64,000 bases of DNA from Chloroflexota bacterium (GTDB lineage: Bacteria > Chloroflexota > JAJPGV01): positions 20,585 to 84,584 of the forward strand of contig JAJPGV010000037.1 of the NCBI GenBank assembly GCA_021325635.1. The letters are read 5' to 3'. Positions 38,102-45,483 of the stretch are shown in pieces. The notes below the pieces were generated by a model. It saw only the letters and a program-made list of their open reading frames with translations. It had not been told where the DNA came from and ran no database searches. Each line of letters starts with the position of its first letter. Position 1 is the first letter of the stretch. Made by a program: the position numbers and the translations under genes.

Positions 38102-38674
38102 ATGCTGAACGGAGTTGGCGCGCTGCTGCGCGGCCTGTGGACCACGCTGAAACACAGCGTGCGGCCGGCGATCACCGTCAGGTACCCGGAACAGAAGCGC
38201 ACGGTCTCGGCCAATTTCCGAGGCCGTCATCGCCTCTACCGGCACGATAACGGGCTCGAGCGCTGCATTGGCTGCGAGCTGTGCGCGGGCGCCTGTCCTT
38301 CCCAGGCCATCCTGGTCGAGCCCGCGGAGAACGACAGCGAACACCCGGTCTCGCCCGGCGAACGGTATGCCAAGCGGTACGAGATCAACATGATCCGCTG
38401 CATCTTCTGCGGACTGTGTGAAGAGGCCTGCCCGGTTGACGCCATAAAGCTCGGACCGGAATACGAGCTGTCCGACTACGACCGAGGATCGTTCGTCTAC
38501 ACCAAGGAGATGCTGCTCGACCCCGAGCACTATGCTCCCCGGCGCCAGGTGCACGCCGACGTGGACGTCCCGCGTCCGGGCTACACCGACGGTGGCAAGG
38601 GCCTCTCGGACCTGTATGGGACCTACCGGCCGATGTCGTCTTCGACGCCGAGAGCCAAGCGTGATGAAGCATGA
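38102..38674 (+). CDS. nuoI: Complex I subunit NuoI
   Basis: 190 residues. It holds clusters N6a and N6b: CIGCELCAGACP and CIFCGLCEEACPVDA, each with the full CxxCxxCxxxCP pattern. It bridges NuoG and NuoB. The ATG lies 4 bases after the nuoH stop. The C-terminal tail of about 40 residues is polar. Confidence 0.95.
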   Translation: MLNGVGALLRGLWTTLKHSVRPAITVRYPEQKRTVSANFRGRHRLYRHDNGLERCIGCELCAGACPSQAILVEPAENDSEHPVSPGERYAKRYEINMIRCIFCGLCEEACPVDAIKLGPEYELSDYDRGSFVYTKEMLLDPEHYAPRRQVHADVDVPRPGYTDGGKGLSDLYGTYRPMSSSTPRAKRDEA

Positions 38675-39278
38675 GCCGGGCCGTCTCCCTCCGCGACGCC
38701 TGGACAGCGCCCAGGGCCCAGTCCCCAGCGCCCCTTCGCGCTTGCTGATGGATCCCCTGCTCGGGCCAATAGTCGCCGCCTGCGTGGTGGCGCTGGCTTC
38801 GGCGCTGCTGGTCGTCCTGGCTCAGGGAGCTATCCGCGCAGTCGTGGCCCTGCTGGCCCACAGCCTGTCGATTGCCGCCCTGTACGCGCTGCTCGCCGCC
38901 GGGCTCGTGGCCGTGGGGCAGCTGCTGATCTACTCCGGCGCGATTGTCGTTGTGTTCCTGTTCGTGGTGGCGCTGCTGCCTCCCGGTGGGCGTGAGCTGC
39001 ACTCTCAACCGCGCCGGGTTGTCACCGGCATCGCCGTCGGAGCAGCCCTGCTGGCAGCGCTCTACACCGGCCTCGGACCGACCATCAGCGCCCAGGCACA
39101 GCTGCTCGCCGGTCCCGCCGGCTCAGCCGTCCCCAGCGGCCTGGGCTCCGTTGCAGGCATTGGCCACGAGCTGTTCGACGCCGACAAGCTGCTCGTTCCG
39201 TTCGAGCTTACGGCGCCGCTCCTGTTGGTGGCAATCATCGGCTCGGTGGCGCTGTGGCGTCGTCAGGGGACGCCCTGA
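38664..39278 (+). CDS. nuoJ: Complex I subunit NuoJ
   Basis: 204 residues from ATG 38664, which overlaps nuoI by 11 bases; ATG 38748 (MDPLLG) at the edge of helix 1 is the alternative and would give 176. Five membrane helices are visible; helix 3 (GQLLIYSGAIVVVFLFVVALL) is the conserved one tied to the coupling pi-bulge. A loop and the last helix follow. Confidence 0.9.
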   Translation: MKHEPGRLPPRRLDSAQGPVPSAPSRLLMDPLLGPIVAACVVALASALLVVLAQGAIRAVVALLAHSLSIAALYALLAAGLVAVGQLLIYSGAIVVVFLFVVALLPPGGRELHSQPRRVVTGIAVGAALLAALYTGLGPTISAQAQLLAGPAGSAVPSGLGSVAGIGHELFDADKLLVPFELTAPLLLVAIIGSVALWRRQGTP

Positions 39279-39300
39279 TGAGCAGCGGACGAAGAGGGGC

Positions 39301-39603
39301 ATGACAGCCAATATCGTTGTGCTGGCCACGAGCGCCATCCTGTTTTCGACCGGCGCAACCGGCGTGATGCTGCGCCGCAACCCGGTTGCCATGCTGATGT
39401 GCATCGAAATCATGCTCAACGCCGGGAACCTGGTACTCGTGCTCGGCTCGCGAGCACGCGGCAACGATGCCGGACAGGCGATCGCGCTGATTGTCCTGGT
39501 GATTGCCGCGGCCGAGGCCGTGGTCGGACTTGGACTGGCGCTGGTCCTGTTCCACCGCCGCGAGCCAGTCGACGTCGACGAGCCACGGGCGGTGCAGGGA
39601 TGA
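39301..39603 (+). CDS. nuoK: Complex I subunit NuoK
   Basis: 100 residues and three helices. Both membrane glutamates needed for coupling are kept: CIEIMLNAGNL in helix 2 and AAAEAVVGL in helix 3. The stop overlaps nuoL (ATGA). Longer frames upstream belong to nuoJ. Confidence 0.94.
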   Translation: MTANIVVLATSAILFSTGATGVMLRRNPVAMLMCIEIMLNAGNLVLVLGSRARGNDAGQAIALIVLVIAAAEAVVGLGLALVLFHRREPVDVDEPRAVQG

Positions 39604-41294
39604 GCCAGGTGCTCGCCTGGGGCTTCCTGCTGGTGATTCCCGGGCTCCTGCTCGGCTCGACCGGCGCCGTCAAGCGGCCGGGATTGGCCAGCATCCCAGG
39701 GGTCGCCGTCCTGCTCTCGATCTCGATCGCATGGCTGGCCGGGGCGGGGCAGCCGGCCACCGTGGAGCTGGACAATTGGCTGCCCTTCCTGCCCGACGGC
39801 CGGTTCCTGCTACGGGTCGACGCCCTATCGGCGTTCATGCTGGCCGTACTCGGCCTCGTCGCCATCTGCGTGTACGTCTACTCATTGGGCTACATGGAGG
39901 GCGATCCCGGTATTCGCCGTTTCTTCGCATTCCTGGACGTGTTCGTTGGCGCCATGGCGCTGCTGGTAGTTGCCGGCAATCTGGCCGTGCTGCTGATCGG
40001 CTGGACCGGTGTCGGCATGACCAGCTATTTCCTCATCAGCTTCTGGCGCGAAAAGCCGCGAACGCTCAATGCCGGCCTGCAGGCCATCGCCGCCAACGCT
40101 GTGGGCGACGCCGCCCTGATTCTTACGGCCGTCGTGGTGCCATCCGGCTGCGGGGACCTGACCACCCTGCAAACTCCGTCCTGCACGGCCGGCATCGGCG
40201 GAGCGGCGCTGCTGGCCGCGCTGCTCATCGTCGCCGCCTCGGCAAAGTCAGCGCAGGGGCCGCTGTACTTCTGGCTGCCCAGCGCGATGGCCGGACCGAC
40301 ACCTATCAGCGCCCTCATTCACGCTGCCACGATGGTTGCGGCGGGCGTCTACCTCCTCGCTCGGACGCAGCTGGTGCTGTCGTTGAGCCCGATCGCTTTG
40401 AGCGCAGTCGCGGCGCTAGGCGTGGCCACGGCACTGTTCGGCGCCGTTATGGCGCTGCGGCAGTCCAACCTCAAGAAGGGCCTCGCCTACTCGACCGTCA
40501 GCCAGCTAGGCTACATGTTCGCGGCCATAGGCTTCAGCGCTCCCTTCGCCGCCATCTTTCATCTGGGCAGCCAGGCCATGTTCAAGGCGCTTCTGTTCCT
40601 ATCGGCCGGAGCTGTCATCCATGCCCTTGGCGGCAAGGAAGAGCTGTCGGACATGGGCGACCTGGCCAGGCACATGCCCGGCGTTCGGCTGGCCTTCCTG
40701 GTGGGAGCCTGCTCTCTCTTTGGCTTTCCCCTGACGGCCGGCTATTTCAGCAAGGACGCGATCGTCGACGCCGGTCTCGAACGCTTCCCCGCCCTGGCAT
40801 GGCTGCTGGTCATTGGCGTGCTGCTCAGCGGTTGGTACATCGGCCGTCTGTTCTTCGCCACGTTCCATGGCAAGGCGAGCCAGGCAGCGGGTGAGCGGCA
40901 GTTGCATCCGATTTCGAGATTGCTGACCTGGCCTCTCGTTCCTCTGGCCGCCGGGTCCGTTCTCTTCGGTTATGTCAATTTCCCGTCAGGCTGGCTCGCG
41001 CGTCTGCTCGTCCCCACCACAAGCGCCTCCACCTCACAGCCCTTCATCACCGGGGCCGGCGTCGTCGCACTTGCTCTGGGCCTCATCGGATTCGCCGGCG
41101 CTGGTTGGTGGGAGCAGCGTCAAGCGCGAAGCGTTGCGGCACTGCCGCGGCCCAGCTGGACTGATTGGGCCGGGGCTGCCAGCGTCAAGCTGTCCACTTC
41201 CGTTGCCGCTATCCAAAATGGCCGAACAGGCCGCTACGTCCTCGCAACCGTCCTTGGCTTAGCGGTCATCCTCGTGGCGGGACTTAAAGGCTAA
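39600..41294 (+). CDS. nuoL: Complex I antiporter-like subunit NuoL
   Basis: 564 residues. It is the distal proton-pumping subunit type. GYMEGDPGIRRFFAF, KSAQGPLYFWLPSAMAGPTP, SALIHAATMVAAGVYL and FPLTAGYFSKD identify it as NuoL and not NuoM. Conserved lysines are present in KSAQ, FKALLF and FSKD. Oddity: the helix-5 glutamate normally in WEGVG (E144 in E. coli) is T136 here (WTGVG, codon 40005-40007), and the D of LPDAM is S. It overlaps nuoN (TAATG), leaving no room for nuoM. Confidence 0.93.
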   Translation: MSQVLAWGFLLVIPGLLLGSTGAVKRPGLASIPGVAVLLSISIAWLAGAGQPATVELDNWLPFLPDGRFLLRVDALSAFMLAVLGLVAICVYVYSLGYMEGDPGIRRFFAFLDVFVGAMALLVVAGNLAVLLIGWTGVGMTSYFLISFWREKPRTLNAGLQAIAANAVGDAALILTAVVVPSGCGDLTTLQTPSCTAGIGGAALLAALLIVAASAKSAQGPLYFWLPSAMAGPTPISALIHAATMVAAGVYLLARTQLVLSLSPIALSAVAALGVATALFGAVMALRQSNLKKGLAYSTVSQLGYMFAAIGFSAPFAAIFHLGSQAMFKALLFLSAGAVIHALGGKEELSDMGDLARHMPGVRLAFLVGACSLFGFPLTAGYFSKDAIVDAGLERFPALAWLLVIGVLLSGWYIGRLFFATFHGKASQAAGERQLHPISRLLTWPLVPLAAGSVLFGYVNFPSGWLARLLVPTTSASTSQPFITGAGVVALALGLIGFAGAGWWEQRQARSVAALPRPSWTDWAGAASVKLSTSVAAIQNGRTGRYVLATVLGLAVILVAGLKG

Positions 41295-42601
41295 TGGCCG
41301 GCCTTCCCTACGTCTCTATCGCCTGCCTCGTCGCGGGTGCGCTGCTGGTTTTGGCACTGGCCGGCCCGTTGACCCAGCGTCGCTGGGCGCTCGCCGGCAT
41401 GGGGCTGCTAAGCGCGATTGCGGCCGCCGCCGGCGCTCGGATTGGCGCCGGCCTGGGTGGACCACTTGCCGTCTATGCCATCTGCGCTTTTCTCGTCGTA
41501 ACGCTGCTGTTGACGCCATCACTCGAGCTGCAGTACGCACAGCAGCGACCCGAATCGGCCGCCCTCCTGCTGCTCGCGGGAGCCGGCACGATCATCATGG
41601 CCACCGGCGGCGACCTGCTGCAGATGACCATCGGCATGGAAACGCTGTCGCTCAGCTCGGCGCTGCTGGTCGTCCTCGGCCGAGGAGAGGCCGTGGCCGA
41701 AGCCGCCTTCAAGTACTTCGTGCTGGCGGCCGTCAGCCTGACCGCGCTGATCTACGGCCTTGGGTTGATCTACTTCTCCACCGGGTCGATTGGGCTGCCG
41801 CCGCCCGGCTCGGCCATGAGCCTGTCGCTGCTGGCCGGCATCGTGCTCATGAGCGCGGGCTTCGCCTTCGAGCTCGCCCTGGTACCCCTGCACTGGGGCG
41901 CACTCGACCTGTATTCCGCGGGATCACCGGCCGCGGCGGGGGCGGTCATGGCCCTGAGCAAGCTGGGGGCGGTGGTTGCGCTGATACGGCTGGTGCCGAT
42001 CGCCGGGTCCAGCTATCTATTCGTCATCGGCATGCTGGGGCTGCTCACGGCCATCTGGGGCACGCTGGCGGCCCTAGGACAACGCGAGATCCGCCGGCTG
42101 CTGGCCTACTCCGCCATCGCCCATGCCGGCTTCCTGGCCATGGCCATCGGATCAGGAGCAGCGGGAGCCAGCGCCGCGGTCTTCTACGTCATCGCCTATG
42201 GCGCCACGGCCATGCTGGTATTCGCGGCGCTGGCCGGGGCGGGCCCGGATGCCATCTCGTTCGCCGAGCTGCCAGCCAAGCTGGGCCTGCAGCGCAGTCT
42301 GGCGCTGTGCATCGGGCTGATGTCCCTGGCCGGCATTCCGCCGCTGCCAGGTTTCTGGGCCAAGCTGGCGCTATTCGGATCCACCTGGCAGGCGCTCGGT
42401 CCCGTACCCACGATCCTTGGAGTCGCCGCCGCCGTTGCCGCGGCGGTGTACTACCTCTACCCGGTGCCCGATCTATGGAGCACGCTGCGCCTGCCGGGTA
42501 AGCTGCGCCTACATGGCAATGCGGGCGTGCTGGCCGCAGGCGCCGCGACGCTGCTGCTGACGATCGTACCCGGATACCTCTGGGCGCTGATCAGACCGTA
42601 G
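41294..42601 (+). CDS. nuoN: Complex I antiporter-like subunit NuoN
   Basis: 435 residues, about 13 helices. The helix-5 glutamate E116 (IGMETLSLSS), K140 in AAFKYFVL and K223 (ALSKLGAV) point to NuoN, and a lysine occurs in FWAKLALF of helix 12. The helix-7 lysine expected in FKLSLVPFH is E193 (FELALVPLH, codon 41870-41872), a charge reversal at a proton-path residue. It ends the operon and faces a minus-strand gene 16 bases later. Confidence 0.92.
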   Translation: MAGLPYVSIACLVAGALLVLALAGPLTQRRWALAGMGLLSAIAAAAGARIGAGLGGPLAVYAICAFLVVTLLLTPSLELQYAQQRPESAALLLLAGAGTIIMATGGDLLQMTIGMETLSLSSALLVVLGRGEAVAEAAFKYFVLAAVSLTALIYGLGLIYFSTGSIGLPPPGSAMSLSLLAGIVLMSAGFAFELALVPLHWGALDLYSAGSPAAAGAVMALSKLGAVVALIRLVPIAGSSYLFVIGMLGLLTAIWGTLAALGQREIRRLLAYSAIAHAGFLAMAIGSGAAGASAAVFYVIAYGATAMLVFAALAGAGPDAISFAELPAKLGLQRSLALCIGLMSLAGIPPLPGFWAKLALFGSTWQALGPVPTILGVAAAVAAAVYYLYPVPDLWSTLRLPGKLRLHGNAGVLAAGAATLLLTIVPGYLWALIRP

Positions 42602-42617
42602 CGATTCGCTTCAGGCT

Positions 42618-43271
42618 TTACCGGCCCAGCGCCACGTCCGGCGCAAGCTTTTCACCGGAGCCATCGAGGAAGTGCAGCGCCAGCGCCCCAGGAGGGAGCG
42701 CTATTTGCGCCACCTGGACGCCGCGTGAATCCCGCTCGAGAATGGCGTTGAGGTCGTCGCCCCGCAGCGCCAGCCGCTGAAAACGGACGGCCAACCCCCA
42801 GACTTCGACCTTGCCCTGAAACGCCTCCGGGCAGCCGTTGTGCACGGCGGCATCGTCTGCCCACAGGCCGGACAGCTCAATGAAGTCGCCGAAGGCGCTG
42901 GCCGACCGGAAGGGTCCGCCTTCGACGTGGATCCGCTCTGGGCGCAGCCGGCTGAAGTCGATGCCGGCGTAGCGCGGATTCTGGAGCAGGTGTGCCGCCT
43001 GGGCTTCCGCATCGGGCGGCACCCAGCTCACGTCGCTGAAGCACAGGTCGAATGGAACGGACTCTTCCGGCGACGACGCTGGCAGGCTAGGCTGTGTCGC
43101 GGCCACGTAGCGCGCCGGCAGCTTCATGCCCCAGGCAATGATGGCCAGCAGCCCAATCGCGGCGGGCACGAGCCAGCGTACCCAGCGACGGCGCCTGACG
43201 GGATCGAGCTCGACCGGGCGGAGATGGCGGCCGGGCGAACGGTCCATCACCTCAACGGCGCCGGCAGCCAC
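42618..43271 (-). CDS. Membrane-anchored protein of unknown function
   Basis: 217 residues, not recognised. A basic N-terminus (about 1-30) is followed by one hydrophobic helix (WLVPAAIGLLAIIAWGM) and a polar, probably extracytoplasmic domain of about 150 residues with only two cysteines. The topology suggests a signal-anchored protein facing out. The start could be GTG 43271 or ATG 43247 (MDRSPGRH), which has GAGG just ahead. It lies 15 bases after moaA on the same strand, so it may share its transcript. No function is offered. Confidence 0.6.
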   Translation of the reverse strand: MAAGAVEVMDRSPGRHLRPVELDPVRRRRWVRWLVPAAIGLLAIIAWGMKLPARYVAATQPSLPASSPEESVPFDLCFSDVSWVPPDAEAQAAHLLQNPRYAGIDFSRLRPERIHVEGGPFRSASAFGDFIELSGLWADDAAVHNGCPEAFQGKVEVWGLAVRFQRLALRGDDLNAILERDSRGVQVAQIALPPGALALHFLDGSGEKLAPDVALGR

Positions 43272-43286
43272 TCCCCAAAGTCAAGC

Positions 43287-44291
43287 TCAGCCGCCGATGT
43301 GCGACATCTCGACTTTGGGCAGCGATACCGTGGCGGCAGTTCGAAGCTCCGAGTAGCGATCTGCCCGCCGCGTCCAAATGTCCACCAGGAAGCTGGCTAT
43401 CTCTTCGTCGCTGCTGCCGCCTCGCAGCAGGGCACGCACGTCATGTCCGGCAGTCGCGAACAGGCAGGTGTAGAGCTTGCCTTCCGACGACAGCCTCATG
43501 CGGGTGCAGCTGGCGCAAAAAGGCTGTGTCACCGAGCTGATCACGCCGATCTCGCCGTCTCCGTCGCGGTAGCGGTAACGGCTGGCTACCTCGCCGCGGT
43601 AGTTCGGCTCGAGCGGTTCGAGCGGCAGCTCCCGATCGATGACGCTGACGATCTCTCTGGCCGGTACGACGTCGTCCAGCCGCCAGCCGTTGGTCGCGCC
43701 GACATCCATGTACTCGATAAAGCGCAGGATCATCCCGCTGCCAAGGAAACGGCGAGCCATGTCGACGATCGACTGCTCGTTCAGACCGCGCTTGACGACC
43801 ATGTTGACCTTGATAGGAGATAGGCCAACGGCCCGCGCGGCTTCAATGCCCTCCAGCACCTGGGAGACGGGAAAGTCGACATCGTTCATCGCCCGAAAGG
43901 TCTGGTCGTCGATGGAGTCGAGGCTCACCGTGATGCGCCTCAGCCCGGCGTCCTTGAGCGCCTGGGCTTTGCGACCCAACAGCGCGCCGTTCGTCGTCAG
44001 CGTGAGGTCCTTCAGCCCATCGAGTGGGGCCAGCATGGCTATCAGCTTTTCGATCTCGCGGCGCACCAGCGGCTCCCCGCCCGTGATGCGCAGCTTCTCC
44101 ACGCCCAGCGAGATGCAGATCTTCGCCAAACGCGTGGTTTCCTCGAAGCTGAGCAGCGATCGAGGCGGAAGGAACTGAAAGTCCTTGCCGAAGACCTCCT
44201 TGGGCATGCAGTACACACAGCGGAAGTTGCAGCGGTCGGTAACCGATATCCGCAGGTCGTGCAGCGAACGACCCAGGCTGTCCAAGTTCAT
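43287..44291 (-). CDS. moaA: GTP 3',8-cyclase MoaA
   Basis: 334 residues. A radical-SAM enzyme for the first step of molybdenum cofactor synthesis. The N-terminal cluster motif is [10 protein letters not shown] and the C-terminal cluster cysteines are in [10 protein letters not shown] and [15 protein letters not shown] binds SAM, and the protein ends with the needed Gly-Gly. It follows moaE by 7 bases. Confidence 0.95.
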   Translation of the reverse strand: MNLDSLGRSLHDLRISVTDRCNFRCVYCMPKEVFGKDFQFLPPRSLLSFEETTRLAKICISLGVEKLRITGGEPLVRREIEKLIAMLAPLDGLKDLTLTTNGALLGRKAQALKDAGLRRITVSLDSIDDQTFRAMNDVDFPVSQVLEGIEAARAVGLSPIKVNMVVKRGLNEQSIVDMARRFLGSGMILRFIEYMDVGATNGWRLDDVVPAREIVSVIDRELPLEPLEPNYRGEVASRYRYRDGDGEIGVISSVTQPFCASCTRMRLSSEGKLYTCLFATAGHDVRALLRGGSSDEEIASFLVDIWTRRADRYSELRTAATVSLPKVEMSHIGG

Positions 44292-44298
44292 CCGAGCC

Positions 44299-44736
44299 TC
44301 ACCGCGCCGAATCCTGGGCCAGCCGGTGCTCGTACTCGAGCCACACCTCGCCGTTCTCGTAGGCTTCCTTCTTCCAGATTGGCACGATTTGCTTCAACGT
44401 ATCGATAGCGTATTCGCAGGCGTCGAACGCCTCCGCTCGATGAGGGGCCGAAACGGCGATGACAACGCTCGCCTCGCCAATCTCCAGCTTCCCGGTGCGA
44501 TGGAGTATGGCAATACGGCTGTCGGGCCAACGGCGAATGACGTCTTCGGCAATCTGCCGCATCTTGGCTTCGGCCATCGTCCCGTAGGCCTCATAGCCGA
44601 TGGCCACCACTCGCTTGCCGTCGTGATGGTCCCGCACCACACCGCTGAACGTCACCAGCCCGCCCGCGCTGGGATGCTCCACGGCCCGAACGGCCTCCGC
44701 CAGATCGAGCGGCTGCTCCTGAACGCGGATCAGCAT
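44299..44736 (-). CDS. moaE: Molybdopterin synthase catalytic subunit MoaE
   Basis: 145 residues. It transfers sulfur from MoaD to precursor [43 protein letters not shown] and the catalytic lysine segment [11 protein letters not shown] are all typical. Its ATG overlaps the last codons of moaD, so the two subunits are coupled. Confidence 0.94.
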   Translation of the reverse strand: MLIRVQEQPLDLAEAVRAVEHPSAGGLVTFSGVVRDHHDGKRVVAIGYEAYGTMAEAKMRQIAEDVIRRWPDSRIAILHRTGKLEIGEASVVIAVSAPHRAEAFDACEYAIDTLKQIVPIWKKEAYENGEVWLEYEHRLAQDSAR

Positions 44737-44978
44737 CCGCCGCTGACCGGCGGCATAAGCGCCAGCTCCTCGCCGTCCGTCAGCTCGGTTTGCGGCTTGA
44801 CGAACTCGGACTCGATCGCCATCAGCGTCGACTGACGCATCGAGCGCATGTCCGGATAGCTCTCGGCAACTCGGTCGAACACGTCCAGAGCGGTGCTCTT
44901 GGCCGGAACGTCCAACTCCAGTGAGCCGGTTCCGGCGAGCTCACGATACCGGGCGAAAAGACGCACGCGCACCCTCAT
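44730..44978 (-). CDS. moaD: Molybdopterin synthase sulfur carrier MoaD, ending Gly-Gly-Cys
   Basis: 82 residues with a ubiquitin-like fold: VRVRLFARYRELAG at the start and [13 protein letters not shown] near the end. The family must end in Gly-Gly so that the last glycine becomes a thiocarboxylate. Here one more codon, TGC (44733-44735), adds a cysteine before the stop. The extra codon falls in the overlap with the moaE start. A protease step, or use of another carrier, would be needed. Confidence 0.9.
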   Translation of the reverse strand: MRVRVRLFARYRELAGTGSLELDVPAKSTALDVFDRVAESYPDMRSMRQSTLMAIESEFVKPQTELTDGEELALMPPVSGGC

Positions 44979-44996
44979 GAAGCACGCAAGGTCAGC

Positions 44997-45025
44997 TTGA
45001 ACATCGTTCCGTGAAGGAGTATCCT
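44997..45025 (+). promoter_or_regulatory. Possible promoter ahead of the small membrane protein
   Basis: TTGAAC, a 17-base spacer, then TATCCT. It points toward the gene at 45140, with a leader of about 105 bases. It is a moderate consensus match only. Confidence 0.3.
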
Positions 45026-45139
45026 AAAAATCGCCAATTGGGGCACCCAAGCCGGTTATCTCCCACGGATCCGGGAAGTCGATAGTCTAGCATGGCTTCC
45101 GGTGCTGGTTGGTTGCTAACAACAGGAGGAAACGAGCGC

Positions 45140-45325
45140 ATGAAGATTATCCGGTGGCTTCTGATGGTGGTTGGTGGCTTCACTGTCGCTGGCATGCTGG
45201 CGGTAGCCGGCTTGGTCGGCTATCTGATGGTGGAAGACAAGCTCCGCGAATGGAAGGGTGAAGATACCCTGGGCGAGCCGCCGGCTGCGAGCTCATCTGC
45301 CTCTTCGAGCACCTCGGCCTCCTAG
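45140..45325 (+). CDS. Small single-helix membrane protein
   Basis: 61 residues starting MKIIRWLLMVV. One hydrophobic helix (about 5-30), a charged segment (EDKLREWKGED) and a Ser/Ala-rich tail. The ATG has a full AGGAGGA (45124-45130) 9 bases upstream, which makes this a likely real gene despite its size. It is not recognised. It stands alone between divergent moaD and the amidase gene. Confidence 0.6.
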   Translation: MKIIRWLLMVVGGFTVAGMLAVAGLVGYLMVEDKLREWKGEDTLGEPPAASSSASSSTSAS

Positions 45326-45344
45326 CGCGTAACCAAGAACGAAC

Positions 45345-45376
45345 AGGCGGAAGTCTCCCAACAGGGCTTCCGCCAA
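45345..45376 (+). terminator. Hairpin after the small membrane protein
   Basis: GGCGGAAG and CTTCCGCC pair around a 13-base loop, about 20 bases past the stop at 45325. No clear T-run follows. Confidence 0.3.
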
Positions 45377-45381
45377 TAGCA

Positions 45382-45433
45382 TCTCGGAATCGAAACAGCC
45401 TGCCACGCGTGGCAGGCTGTTTCGATTCCGAGA
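45382..45433. repeat. Perfect 52-bp palindrome
   Basis: 26 bases beginning TCTCGGAATCGAAACAGCC are followed at once by their exact inverse complement, with the centre CACG/CGTG at 45407/45408 and no loop. It lies between the small membrane protein and the amidase gene. There is no T-run on either side, so a simple terminator is not clear; a cruciform, a bidirectional terminator or a symmetrical binding site are possible. Confidence 0.85.
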
Positions 45434-45483
45434 CAATAGTCCCGCTCGAATAACAGTCCGGTGGCCAGTCCCGTTATAGCCGC

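Noticed and set aside
45382..45433. Standard rho-independent terminator
   Set aside because: There is no T-run after the stem on either strand and no loop; kept only as a palindrome.
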